Shown: positions 9,057 to 18,084, numbered from the stretch's first letter. The stretch: DNA of 64,000 bases from CADEFQ01 sp050185195 (GCA_050185195.1 JBFWZQ010000009.1:66456-130455), one strand, 5' to 3'. The notes: generated by a model from the sequence alone, not told the origin. A program made the numbers and translations.

Positions 9057-9992
9057 ATGTCGCAACTACGCACGGCAGTCATCGGCGTCGGTTACCTCGG
9101 GCGCTTCCACGCGCAGAAATACGCCCAGGCCACGGGCAGCCGGCTCGTCGCGGTGGTCGATGGGGTCGAATCGGCACGCACGCGCGTTGCCGCCGAAACC
9201 GGGGCGCGGCCCGTCGCGGACTACCGCGAACTGCTGGGCGAGGTCGATGCGGTGAGCGTCGTGACGCCGACGCCGTGGCATTTCCAGATCGCGCTCGATT
9301 TCCTGCGCGCCGGTGCGCACGTGCTGGTCGAGAAGCCGATCACCGAAACCGCGGAGCAGGCGCGGGCGCTCATCGACGCCGCGCGCAAGGCGGGCCGCGT
9401 GCTGCAGGTCGGGCACCTCGAGCGTTTCAATCCGGCGGTGAGGGCCGCCGAGCCGTTCCTGCGCACGCCACGCTTCATCGAGTGCCATCGGCTCGCGCCC
9501 TATCGGGAGCGGGGCACGGACGTGAACGTGGTGCTCGACCTCATGATCCACGACATCGACATCGTGCAGGCGATCGTCGGCAGCCCGATCGCAGCGCTCG
9601 AGGCGGTCGGCGCACCGGTGTTTTCCAACGAGATCGACATCGCCAATGCCCGCATCCGCTTCGAGAATGGCTGCGTCGCGAACACGACCGCGAGCCGCGT
9701 GAGCCTAAAGACCGAACGCAAGCTGCGTCTCTTCGAGGACGACGCCTACCTCTCGATCGACCTGCAGCAACGCATCCTCACCGTGATCAGGAAGCGCGAG
9801 GGCGGGCCGGTCGAGGGGCAGTTGCCAGTGACGATCGAGGAGCAGAACTTCGAGCAGGGCGACGCGCTGCGCGCCGAGATCGACTCGTTCCTCGACTGCG
9901 CGCGCGAGGGCAAGGTGCCGGTCGTCACCGGCGAGGACGGCCTGCGCGCGCTCGAGACCGCGATCCGCATCACGCAGGAAGTGTCTTCTTAG
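9057..9992 (+). CDS. Gfo/Idh/MocA family NAD(P)-dependent oxidoreductase
   Basis: Sugar or polyol dehydrogenase-type enzyme of 311 residues. The N-terminal Rossmann fold has VIGVGYLGRFHAQKY (residues 8-22), and the family Glu-Lys-Pro signature is in VLVEKPITETAEQA near residue 97. The C-terminal alpha/beta domain contains GHLERFNPA and DLMIHDIDIVQ, the latter including the His usually placed at the active site. Proteins with these motifs often sit beside lipid A genes in Proteobacteria, but none is adjacent here, so the substrate stays open. No signal peptide; cytoplasmic. Confidence 0.88.
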   Translation: MSQLRTAVIGVGYLGRFHAQKYAQATGSRLVAVVDGVESARTRVAAETGARPVADYRELLGEVDAVSVVTPTPWHFQIALDFLRAGAHVLVEKPITETAEQARALIDAARKAGRVLQVGHLERFNPAVRAAEPFLRTPRFIECHRLAPYRERGTDVNVVLDLMIHDIDIVQAIVGSPIAALEAVGAPVFSNEIDIANARIRFENGCVANTTASRVSLKTERKLRLFEDDAYLSIDLQQRILTVIRKREGGPVEGQLPVTIEEQNFEQGDALRAEIDSFLDCAREGKVPVVTGEDGLRALETAIRITQEVSS

Positions 9993-10034
9993 GCGTGGCA
10001 CCAATGCTTGCTTGATTTTGCCGCGCCCGCCCCC

Positions 10035-10742
10035 ATGTCTGCTCCCATGAGCGGTGCAGTTTCTTTTCCCGTGATACCCGTCGGCAGCCTCGACATCGAT
10101 CTCGTGGGCGATTTCTCCTGCCCGTGGAGTTTCCTGGGCACACGCCGGCTCGCCCGCGCCCTCGGCCACCTGCAGGGTGTCTCGGTGCGGGAACTGCGCT
10201 GGCACGCATTGCGGCTCAAGCGCCCCGAGGCGAAGGCGGCGCTCGACTGGCGTGAACACCTCGCAGCCCGCCTGCCGAAGGGCGTCAGCGTCGAGTTCGC
10301 CGAATCGAGCCTCGCCGAGGCGGGCGAGGCGCTCGGCATCCATTTCGACTTCTCGAAGCTCGCCGGGATGCCTGATACCACCTCGGCCCACCGGCTCGTG
10401 AAGCTCGCGGCCGCCGAAGGCCTGCACGGCCCCGTGCTCGACGCGATCTTTCGGGCCTATTTCGAACAGGGCCGCGACATCGGCGATGTCGGTGAACTCG
10501 CGAAGATCGGCGCGGCGTGCGGTGTGTCGGCCGGGCTGCTCGAGACCTTCCGCGACCCGCAGGCGGGTTACGCGGATGTCATCGAGGACGAGCGGCGCCT
10601 GCTGCTGCTCGGCGTGAACACGATCCCGAACCTGCTCTTCAACCGCCACGTCCTCGTGCCGGGGCCCGCGGACGAACAGATCTACGTGAAGGCGCTCGAC
10701 CAGGCGCTCTTCCCGGGTGTCGAGGCGGGGACGAGGCACTGA
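10035..10742 (+). CDS. DsbA-family oxidoreductase / FrnE-like thioredoxin-fold protein
   Basis: Thioredoxin-fold protein of the DsbA/2-hydroxychromene-2-carboxylate isomerase superfamily. The active-site region reads DFSCPWSFLG, so the second Cys of CXXC is replaced (CPWS), as in FrnE-like proteins. Further family marks are TSAHRLVKLA, FEQGRDIGD and the cis-Pro segment GVNTIPNLLFN. No signal peptide is seen, so it is probably cytoplasmic. I place the start at the ATG at 10035 (MSAPMSG); a TTG at 10008 in the same frame would extend it by nine residues, and neither start has a strong ribosome binding site. About 235 residues. Confidence 0.82.
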   Translation: MSAPMSGAVSFPVIPVGSLDIDLVGDFSCPWSFLGTRRLARALGHLQGVSVRELRWHALRLKRPEAKAALDWREHLAARLPKGVSVEFAESSLAEAGEALGIHFDFSKLAGMPDTTSAHRLVKLAAAEGLHGPVLDAIFRAYFEQGRDIGDVGELAKIGAACGVSAGLLETFRDPQAGYADVIEDERRLLLLGVNTIPNLLFNRHVLVPGPADEQIYVKALDQALFPGVEAGTRH

Positions 10743-10744
10743 TA

Positions 10745-10839
10745 GGGCTGCGAGCGGAGGGCGACGGGCTGCGGGCCAGAGCGCCATGTAGCCAGGCAAC
10801 GACTCTGGCCCTAAGCTCGTAGCCCCCAGCTCGTAGCCC
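10745..10839. repeat. Intergenic long inverted repeat (REP-like hairpin, copy A)
   Basis: Two 37-base arms (10745-10781 and 10803-10839) form an imperfect hairpin with a 21-base loop. Each arm repeats the unit GGGCT(A/G)CGAGC or close variants and ends inward in GGGCCAGAG. A related element lies at 19307-19459. It fills the gap between the DsbA-like gene and the amidase gene. It may act as an RNA hairpin or transcription end. Confidence 0.65.
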
Positions 10840-10850
10840 ATGCTTTCGCG

Positions 10851-11774
<924 letters not shown>

Positions 11775-13016
11775 CGCCCGGCGCGGCATCGAGGCGATCG
11801 AGGTGGGCGCGGATGTGGGCAGCCTCCGCCGGGCTGCTCGCGAGCGCGATCGCACGATTGAAGGCCTCGCGGGCCTCCGCGCTGCGCCCGAGTTGCAGCA
11901 ACAGTGCGCCCCTCACGCCGTGGAAGTGGAAGTACCCGTTGAGCCGCTGGCCGAGCGGCTCGATCAGGGCGAGCGCGGCATCCGCACCGCGCACCTTGGA
12001 GACCGCCACCGCGCGATTGAGCGTGACGACGGGTGAGGGTTGCATCGCCTCGAGCGTCGCGTAGAGGAAATCGATTTCCTGCCAATCGGTCTCCCCGGGG
12101 TGCGCGGCGCGCGCATGCAGCGCCGCGATCGCAGCCTGCACCTGGTACGGGCCGGGCCGCGCGTGGCGCAGCGCCTTGTCGAGGAGCGCAAGGCCCTCGT
12201 CGATCTCGGCGCGATTCCACAGCGAGCGGTCCTGTGCGTCGAGCAGCACGATCTGGCCTTCGGCGTCGAGCCGCGCCGCCGCGCGCGCGTGCTGCAGGAG
12301 CATCAGCGCTGCCAACCCCATGACCTCGGGCTCGGCGGGAAAGAGCCGCAGCAGGAGGCGCGCGAGCCGGATCGCCTCACTGCAGAGCTGGCCGCGCATG
12401 TCGTGCAGGTCGCCGCTGGCGGAGTAGCCTTCGTTGAAGACGAGATAGATCATCGCCGCGACGGCGGCCACGCGTTCGGCGCGCTCGGGCGCGCCCGGCG
12501 CCTCGAACGGCACTGTCGCCGCTGCGACACGTGCCTTGGCGCGCGTGATGCGCTGTTCCATCGCGGCATCGCCCACGAGAAACGCGCGCGCGATCTGTGC
12601 CACCGTGAGGCCCGACACGATGCGCAGCGCGAGCGCGATCTGCTGGGTCGCGGGCAGGTCCGGGTGGCAGCAGATGAACAGCAGGCGCAGGATGTCGTCA
12701 CGGTATTCCTCGCCGTCGAGGCGCTCCGCGAGCGCGGCCTCCGTGTCATCGAGATCGGACAACACTTCGTCCGGGGGCAGCGGTGCGTGTCGCTTGCGGC
12801 GACGCGTGGCGTCGACCGCGGCATTGCGCCCGACCAGGATCAGCCACGCCGCAGGATCGCGCGGCGGCCCCTTCACGGGCCAGGTCTTCAGCGCGCGCAA
12901 CGACGCTTCCTGGAAGGCCTCCTCGGCCGTGTCGAGGTCGCGGAAGTAGCGCAGCAGCGCCGCGATCGCCTGCGGGCGTGCGCCGGTGAGGGCAGCCTCG
13001 ATCCACGCGGGGTCGT

Positions 13017-13397
13017 TCATCCCGGCAGATGGCTCGGGTGGAACAGCGAGACGGGCCGCACCTCGTACGCCCCGCCAGGGTTCGCGCGGGCAAGCTCGCG
13101 CACGGTCTCCAGCGCTTCGTCGAGCGAGGCGCATTCGATCACATAGAAGCCGAGGAGCTGCTCTTTCGTTTCGGCGAACGGGCCGTCGAGCACGAGCGGT
13201 GGGTCGGTGTCCTTGCGCAGCGTGGTGGCCGCGGTCGTCGGCATCAGGCGCGCCACGGGCCCGAGGCGGCCCGCCTTTGCGAGCCTGTCCTGCACGACGG
13301 CAAGTTTCGCCATGACGGCGTCGTCCTCGGCCTTCGTCCAGGCACAGACTTCGTCTTCACGGTGGTAACACAGCACGGCATACAACATCGGGTCCAT
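13017..13397 (-). CDS. YCII-domain (DGPF) protein, partner of ECF sigma factor
   Basis: A 126-residue YCII-related protein with the hallmark DGPFAETKEQLLGFYVIE near residues 70-87, plus an N-terminal MLYAVLCYHREDE strand. Such proteins have a ferredoxin-like fold and are regularly encoded directly before ECF sigma factors with the DUF6596 extension; the molecular role is not settled. Its stop overlaps the sigma ATG, indicating translational coupling. A perfect 16-base palindrome at 13435-13450 lies 38 bases before the start and is a candidate operator. Confidence 0.9.
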   Translation of the reverse strand: MDPMLYAVLCYHREDEVCAWTKAEDDAVMAKLAVVQDRLAKAGRLGPVARLMPTTAATTLRKDTDPPLVLDGPFAETKEQLLGFYVIECASLDEALETVRELARANPGGAYEVRPVSLFHPSHLPG

Positions 13398-13434
13398 CTC
13401 CCTTCCATCCGAGGACGAACGGGCCGGGCCGCCG

Positions 13435-13450
13435 CCGACAGGCCTGTCGG
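13435..13450. promoter_or_regulatory. 16-base perfect palindrome between divergent genes
   Basis: CCGACAGGCCTGTCGG is a perfect palindrome in the 111-base gap between the YCII/sigma pair (minus) and the DUF1428 gene (plus). Location suggests a shared operator. No regulator is identified, and GC-rich palindromes of this size can arise by chance. Confidence 0.35.
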
Positions 13451-13508
13451 ATCAGGGCGCCGTGGCCCGTCCTTGGGCGTACTCTATGCCGAAACGTGGA
13501 GGTGGTTC

Positions 13509-13871
13509 ATGGCCAGGTATGTCGATGGATTCGTCGTTCCGGTTCCCCGTCGCAAGCTCGCCGCGTACCGCGCGATGGCGCGCAAGGCAGGCAAGGTGTG
13601 GCGCGAGCACGGCGCGCTCGAATACAAGGAATGCGTCGCCGACGACGTGAAGCCGGGCAAGGTCACCTCGTTCCCGCAGAGCGTGAAGCTGAAGGCGGGC
13701 GAGGTCGTGGTGTTCTCATGGATCGTCTACAAGTCGCGCCAGCAGCGCGACCAGGTGAACGGCAAGGTGATGAAGGACCCGCGCCTCGCCGCCATGATGA
13801 ATCCGAAGAACATGCCCTTCGACGGCAAGCGCATGTTCTGGGGAGGCTTCAAGACCTTCGTCGACATGTGA
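13509..13871 (+). CDS. DUF1428 family protein (YbaA-like)
   Basis: A 120-residue protein of the DUF1428 family. It begins MARYVDGFVVPVPRRKLAAYR and ends MPFDGKRMFWGGFKTFVD, both typical of YbaA-like proteins, which adopt a dimeric alpha/beta barrel fold. Family function is unknown; some members lie near ECF sigma/YCII genes, as here. The start has a GTGGAGGTGG purine-rich stretch upstream. Its TGA overlaps the GTG of the methyltransferase gene (GTGA at 13868-13871). Confidence 0.88.
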   Translation: MARYVDGFVVPVPRRKLAAYRAMARKAGKVWREHGALEYKECVADDVKPGKVTSFPQSVKLKAGEVVVFSWIVYKSRQQRDQVNGKVMKDPRLAAMMNPKNMPFDGKRMFWGGFKTFVDM

Positions 13872-14626
13872 CCTTCGCGGACCATTTCAGCGCGGTAGCC
13901 CGCGAGTACGCGGGCTTTCGGCCGTCCTACCCACCGGCGCTGTTCGATTGGCTCGCGGGACAGGCGCCCCCGCACGATCTCGCGTGGGACTGCGCGACGG
14001 GCAGCGGGCAGGCGGCGACGGATCTCGCCCGCTGTTTCGCGCGCGTCATCGCGACCGACGCGAGTGCCGCGCAGATCGCGCAGTCCGTCCCGCAGCGGGG
14101 CGTCGAGTATCGGGTCGCGCCCGCCGAAGCCTCGGGACTCGAGGCCGGCAGCGTCGACCTGATCGTCGTCGCGCAGGCCCTGCACTGGTTCGACCAGTCG
14201 CGCTTCAATGCCGAGGCGCGCCGCGTCCTGAAACCCGGCGGGGCCATCGCCGAGTGGTGCTATGGCCTGACGACCGTGGACGGCGCTGCGGTCGACGATC
14301 TCGTGCAGCATTTCTACTCGGAGGTGGTCGGGCCGTACTGGCCGGCCGAGCGTGCACACATCGAGGCCGGCTATCGCGACCTGCCGTTCCCTTTCGAACC
14401 CGTTGCAGCACCGGCGTTCACGATGGCCGTCGCCTGGACACTCGCGCAGCTGACGGGCTACCTGCGCACGTGGTCCGCCACCGCCCGTTTCGTCGAGGCG
14501 CGCGGGCACGACCCGGTGCTCGCGCTCGAGCGGGACCTCGCGCTGCACTGGGGGCCGCCCGACGGGCCGCGGCGCGTCAGTTGGCCGCTGTCGCTGCGGG
14601 TGGGGCGGGCAGGGCGATGCGGATGA
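13868..14626 (+). CDS. Class I SAM-dependent methyltransferase
   Basis: A 252-residue methyltransferase of the methyltransferase-11 type, starting at a GTG that overlaps the preceding stop. The N-terminus FADHFSAVAREYAGFRPSYPPALFDWLA is typical of this subgroup. The SAM-binding motif I is WDCATGSGQAATDLA near residues 40-54, the acidic post-I residue is in VIATDASAAQI, and VAQALHWFD is motif III. The substrate is unknown. The 3' end overlaps the convergent beta-propeller gene by 50 bases. Confidence 0.87.
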   Translation: MTFADHFSAVAREYAGFRPSYPPALFDWLAGQAPPHDLAWDCATGSGQAATDLARCFARVIATDASAAQIAQSVPQRGVEYRVAPAEASGLEAGSVDLIVVAQALHWFDQSRFNAEARRVLKPGGAIAEWCYGLTTVDGAAVDDLVQHFYSEVVGPYWPAERAHIEAGYRDLPFPFEPVAAPAFTMAVAWTLAQLTGYLRTWSATARFVEARGHDPVLALERDLALHWGPPDGPRRVSWPLSLRVGRAGRCG

Positions 14627-15809
14627 CCTTGGGTGTCGCGGCGCTCTCGGGCCGCTCGAGCTCGCCCTTATCATTGAAGCGCGCGACCTGCGTCGTCGCG
14701 AGGACGAAGAAATCGTGGCCGACGATGGCGCCGGTCGTGGGCTCGTCGAACGCAGGATGGTGGTGCGATTGCAGCACCTCGACCCGCGTGATCGCCTTGC
14801 CATCCGCCGACAGGTGCATGCGGATGATGCGCGCGGGGTTCGTGACGTTCTGCACGCCGAGCAGACTGTCCCCGTACACGTAGAGGCCGTCGATGGCGGC
14901 GACCGTGTCGCCCGCCGGTATCGTCATGCGCTCGAACGTGCCCGTGGCCGTGTCGACGCGCGCGACGCCGGTCGTATGGGCGATGTAGAGCGCCGCGCCG
15001 TCGGCGGACACCGCCAGTCCATTACTGCCGCGCACCTGGCCTGTCGGCGCGAACGCTGCGACCGCATCGCCCCGGATGCGCCACACGGCGCCCGACGCGG
15101 AATCGCTCGCGTAGCGATCGCCGTTCGGCGCCACCGCGACGTCGTTCAACTGCTCCGCGCCGGGCACCGGCACCGCGGCGATCCTGCGCCCCGTGCGCAG
15201 GTCGTAGCTGACGACCTCGTTGCGGCGCGGCGCGCGCCCGGCGGCAGTGAGGGCGCTCGTGCTGACGGCATGCAGCAGGTGTCGTTTCGCATCCACGGCG
15301 AGGCCGAGGACGTGCTGCAGCCCGTCTTCGGGGCGTGAGAACGGCGCCACCTTGCCCCTCATGTCCACGCCCACGATGCGATGCTGCGTGATGCTGCCGA
15401 GGAAGAAACGCTTCGACTCCGGATCCCATGCGATGCCTTCCGGGATGAACGTGCGGTCGGCGATTTCGAAAGCGATGGGCGCGTCCGCGACCCTCGGCAG
15501 CTTCGCCTCGAGTTTCGCATGGACCGCCTGGTAACCCGTGTCCTGCGAGAGCGCCTCGAAGCCCATGAAAGGGGCGGGGAGGAAGCCCGTGCCGAGGCTC
15601 GACAGTTTCTCGAGGCTTGCGATTGCTTCGTCCTTGTCTCCTGCGCGGGCCTGGAAAGCCGCGAGGTAGTAGTACAACGTCGGCTCGTTCGGACGTTCGA
15701 CGAGCAAGCGCTGCAGGCTGGCGATCGTCGAGCGCGCGCTGTCGGTCTGCGCGTAGGCAGGCGTGAGCACGAAGGCGAGGGCGAGGGCGGCGAGGTGGCG
15801 GGGTTTCAT
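14577..15809 (-). CDS. Exported beta-propeller protein (SMP-30/gluconolactonase-like)
   Basis: A 410-residue secreted protein. I start it at the ATG at 15809, giving the signal peptide MKPRHLAALALAFVLTPAYAQ; a longer frame to 16022 runs through the endonuclease gene and has no signal. A short TPR-like segment (LVERPNEPTLYYYLAAFQARAGDKDEAIASLEKL is split across residues 36-70) precedes a propeller with repeated blades such as FIPEGIAWDPESKRFFLGS, LNDVAVAPNGDRYASDS and GSNGLAVSADGAALYIAH. Related proteins hydrolyse lactones, but catalytic metal ligands cannot be assigned here. Its ATG overlaps the stop of the homing endonuclease gene. Confidence 0.82.
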   Translation of the reverse strand: MKPRHLAALALAFVLTPAYAQTDSARSTIASLQRLLVERPNEPTLYYYLAAFQARAGDKDEAIASLEKLSSLGTGFLPAPFMGFEALSQDTGYQAVHAKLEAKLPRVADAPIAFEIADRTFIPEGIAWDPESKRFFLGSITQHRIVGVDMRGKVAPFSRPEDGLQHVLGLAVDAKRHLLHAVSTSALTAAGRAPRRNEVVSYDLRTGRRIAAVPVPGAEQLNDVAVAPNGDRYASDSASGAVWRIRGDAVAAFAPTGQVRGSNGLAVSADGAALYIAHTTGVARVDTATGTFERMTIPAGDTVAAIDGLYVYGDSLLGVQNVTNPARIIRMHLSADGKAITRVEVLQSHHHPAFDEPTTGAIVGHDFFVLATTQVARFNDKGELERPESAATPKVIRIALPAPPAATAAN

Positions 15810-16303
15810 GGTGCGGGCGGCCCTGGGGTCGCCGGGTTTGCACGCCCGTCGGCGCTTTTTCGCGACATGCGAGGTGTCAAACTGAGCAACTGTATTTCGA
15901 ATCGAGTACGCGCCTTGCGGAGACCGGTCGTATATTTGCCGTTTCGCGGCGTCAGCAGGACGTATTGGCTCAAGGCCAGCGATGTCCGGTCGCGCTTGTA
16001 TGAACGCATCCACGGATGGCACTGGCGAAGTATGCCGAGTGCCTGTCTACCCCAAACGGCCCAAGTGAACGCTGGCGAATGGCGTGCCGAGGAGCACTTT
16101 CTTCGTGAAATATGCCCGACTCCGGTTGCACGCTTCGCGAATTCGAGAAGGTCTTGCCCGGTGTTGCAGATGGACAAGCAGATTCGCCGGTTTTCGCGAC
16201 TATGGCGGCGCACGAGAGTTACCGTGCCTTCGCCGTCGATTAGGCCTGCCAGATACGCTGCATCGGTGACAGCCATTGCGCGCACACATGTCATTTTATC
16301 CAT
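15806..16303 (-). CDS. Free-standing LAGLIDADG homing endonuclease
   Basis: A 165-residue protein with one LAGLIDADG motif, AAYLAGLIDGEGTVTLVRR, at residues 15-33; the acidic residue in LIDGEG is the expected metal ligand. It continues with the family pattern ICLSICNTGQDLLEFAKR, GVGHISRR, FTWAVWGRQALGILRQ and WMRSYKRDR. One motif and this length imply a homodimer. It is on the same strand as ssrA; the start is 99 bases past the tmRNA CCA end and beyond a perfect hairpin. It is therefore outside the intron and outside the tmRNA. Translation may instead start at 16294 or 16276. The stop shares ATGA with the next gene. Its DNA is visibly less GC-rich than its neighbours, a sign of transfer. Confidence 0.88.
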   Translation of the reverse strand: MDKMTCVRAMAVTDAAYLAGLIDGEGTVTLVRRHSRENRRICLSICNTGQDLLEFAKRATGVGHISRRKCSSARHSPAFTWAVWGRQALGILRQCHPWMRSYKRDRTSLALSQYVLLTPRNGKYTTGLRKARTRFEIQLLSLTPRMSRKSADGRANPATPGPPAP

Positions 16304-16365
16304 GCGGCACTGATAGCACGATTCGACCGACGTACGCAGCCTGTCAATCCGGGTAACGTGGCCCG

Positions 16366-16393
16366 CCTTCCCCGGCCCTGTGGCCGGGGAAGG
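16366..16393 (-). terminator. Terminator-like hairpin after ssrA
   Basis: A perfect 12-bp stem, CCTTCCCCGGCC with GGCCGGGGAAGG, and a four-base loop, starting 8 bases beyond the tmRNA CCA. There is no T-run on the minus strand, so it may act as a processing or Rho-aided stop. It separates ssrA from the endonuclease gene. Confidence 0.6.
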
Positions 16394-16401
16394 ACTTCGG
16401 T

Positions 16402-17063
16402 TGGTGGAGGCGGGGGGACAGCTGATCCACTGCTTTCGCAGCGGGCTGGACTATGCCTTCATCCTGCAGCCGCAAGGCCGTGCAACAGGATGCGGAGCGT
16501 GTTATCCGCCGCGCCTCATCCAGCGCTGCGAATCCTGGGGCTCACTCCAGGCCTTGTGGGACCTTCAGCGAGTCCATGAGTCTCTACAGGGCAGCCCTGA
16601 GGTTGGCCCTCTTGCTACCCCTCGGCGTTGCCGTGGTGCGCTCGCCCTGCGAGCCGATCGCACCGACGGGTTCACCGATGTGAGCTCCGTTTTCGATCCG
16701 GCCCTCACGAGCCGGCGCGACCATCGATCGAACCCCCGTCCGCAAGTCCTAGACTCCAGGATCTACGTACGTAGCTCTCTCTTTGTTTTCTCGCCTCACG
16801 CTACCCGAGGAGCAGGGAAGACGCTCGGCCAGCAGACGGTGTCTCTTAGCAAGTCCACCCCGTCGCACGGTGAACCGCGATCCTGTGAGCGCGTCCCCTG
16901 GTTCACCGGCACAGGCACCGAGTGGTCAGAGGTTAGGCGGGGTTAAGCCGCCAGAGCGTAGTTGTCGTCGTTGGCAACTAAGTTTTGCACAGTGATTAAC
17001 GAGGGCCATGCGCCTCGGTACGCCCCTGAAGGTTCGCAACCCACGTCGAAACCGGTCGCCCCC
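16402..17063 (-). ncRNA. ssrA: tmRNA (ssrA), interrupted by a group I intron in the T-loop
   Basis: Rescues stalled ribosomes with SmpB and tags truncated proteins for proteolysis. Read on the minus strand, the 5' end at 17063 is GGGGGCGACCGGTTTCGAC, the standard tmRNA start. The tag frame at 16975-16943 encodes ANDDNYALAA followed by TAA. The acceptor strand GGGGGCG pairs with CGCCTCC next to the encoded CCA at 16404-16402, including one G-U pair. The T-arm starts normally (GGGGG then TTCGAT, 16737-16727), but its 3' strand (T, CCCCC) lies 308 bases further on. Removing 16726-16419 gives T-loop TTCGATT and a 354-nt RNA. It is neither permuted nor two-piece. smpB is two genes upstream on the same strand. 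Confidence 0.95.
16419..16726 (-). mobile_element. Group I (IC3-like) self-splicing intron in the tmRNA T-loop
   Basis: 308 nt on the minus strand, with no open frame of its own. The 5' site follows the T of TTCGAT; the 3' end is the G at 16419. P1 is exon UUCGAU (16732-16727) with intron AUCGAA (16697-16692), extended by a 7-bp stem CCGGCUC/GGGCCGG with loop GUGA. The core strings GGCAACGCCGAG, GUAGAGACU (16587-16579) and GAAGGCAUAGUCCA (16460-16447) match, from memory, the P4-P7 core of the Azoarcus tRNA-Ile intron. A GAAA-capped hairpin near the 3' end looks like P9. In this alignment the U before the 5' site pairs with A rather than the usual G, so the boundary could shift slightly. Boundaries are fixed mainly by the requirement for a 7-nt T-loop. 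Confidence 0.9.
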
Positions 17064-17079
17064 ATACAGGTACCCCTGA

Positions 17080-17105
17080 AGTATAGCCCATCGGGCCCGT
17101 TTCAA
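17080..17105 (-). promoter_or_regulatory. Possible ssrA promoter
   Basis: TATACT at 17085-17080 and TTGAAA at 17105-17100 on the minus strand, upstream of the tmRNA 5' end at 17063. The spacing is only 14 bases, shorter than ideal, so the -35 assignment is weak. The element overlaps the end of panE. Confidence 0.35.
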
Positions 17106-18082
17106 GGCCCGGGCGCGCGTCGCCCTGGATCGAGCGCAGCGACGAGGCGATAGAACGCTTCCAGCACGGGCAGTTCGATGCCCAGCGCCGCGGCCCTCGT
17201 GACGGCATAGCCCAACGTTTCGTGCACTTCGAGCGGGCGGCCACGGTCGATGTCCTGCAGCGACGACATGCGATGGCCGGGCGCCGTGGTTCGATAGCGC
17301 TCACCCACGGCCCGGACCATCGCGAGGGCCTCGTCGTCGGTGCTGCGCGCCAGGCTCGCGACCGGCAGCACCGATTCGTCGGTGATTGCGATCCCGATGG
17401 CCTGCGCGAGGCGCGCCGTTTCACGCACGAGGCGCACGATCACGGACGCCGTATCCGGATCGGCGAGGAACTGCCAGGTGGGCAGGCGTGTCGTCACCGA
17501 TACGGCCATGAGCCCGGTCCACGCACAGAACTTGGACCATTCGCGCGACAGCACGTCTGGGGCAACCACGCAGCGCACGCCGGCGGCGTCGATCTCGCGC
17601 GCGATGCGGCGCGTGCGCTCGCTGGTGCCGGCGGGCAGCTCGCCGACGACCACGTTGACGTTGCGAGTGAACAGCACCTCGCCACCCGCAAGCAATTCAG
17701 CGCTGGTATCGGCGAGGGCGCCGAGCACGTGCGCCGTTCCGAAGGCCTGCGCGAGCGCGTCGTTCTTGCCGGGCCCATTCTGGATCGAGAACACCGTGTC
17801 GAAAGTGGCGTGTCGAAGTGCAGCCAGCGCAGCCGCCGTGCCCGGCGTCTTGGTGGCGACGACCAGGACTCGCGCCGATGCGAGGGTCGCCGGGTCGCGC
17901 AGGACGGGCACGGGTAATACGAAGTCGGCGAGTCCGCGGATCACGAGCCCGTCGCGTTCGACCTGCGCGGCCCGCTCGCCGCGCGCGAGCAGCGCGACCG
18001 CGTGACCCGCGCGCGCCAGGTGGGCGGCGAGCACCGAGCCGATCGCGCCTGCGCCGAGGATGGCGTAGTCGGCGCGTTCCAC
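17102..18082 (-). CDS. panE: 2-dehydropantoate 2-reductase (ketopantoate reductase)
   Basis: NADPH-dependent reduction of ketopantoate to pantoate in pantothenate and coenzyme A synthesis. The 326-residue product starts at a GTG at 18082 (ERADYAILGAGAIGSVLAAHLARAG), so the Rossmann glycine motif GAGAIGS is at residues 8-14. The conserved Lys is in VVATKTPGTAAAL and the Asn in SIQNGPGKND. The C-terminal helical domain has REWSKFCAW and HRMSSLQDIDRGRPLEVHETLG, typical of ApbA/PanE substrate binding. It lies two bases after the smpB stop, so the two genes are co-transcribed. The ssrA promoter region overlaps its end. Confidence 0.9.
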   Translation of the reverse strand: MERADYAILGAGAIGSVLAAHLARAGHAVALLARGERAAQVERDGLVIRGLADFVLPVPVLRDPATLASARVLVVATKTPGTAAALAALRHATFDTVFSIQNGPGKNDALAQAFGTAHVLGALADTSAELLAGGEVLFTRNVNVVVGELPAGTSERTRRIAREIDAAGVRCVVAPDVLSREWSKFCAWTGLMAVSVTTRLPTWQFLADPDTASVIVRLVRETARLAQAIGIAITDESVLPVASLARSTDDEALAMVRAVGERYRTTAPGHRMSSLQDIDRGRPLEVHETLGYAVTRAAALGIELPVLEAFYRLVAALDPGRRAPGP

Positions 18083-18084
18083 GG

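Noticed and set aside
16380..16946. Long open frames on the plus strand across the tmRNA/intron region
   Set aside because: They lie opposite a clear structured RNA gene, have no family motifs and no ribosome binding site.
16402..17063. A permuted or two-piece tmRNA
   Set aside because: The 5' acceptor strand, tag and CCA are in normal order; only an intron separates the two T-arm halves.
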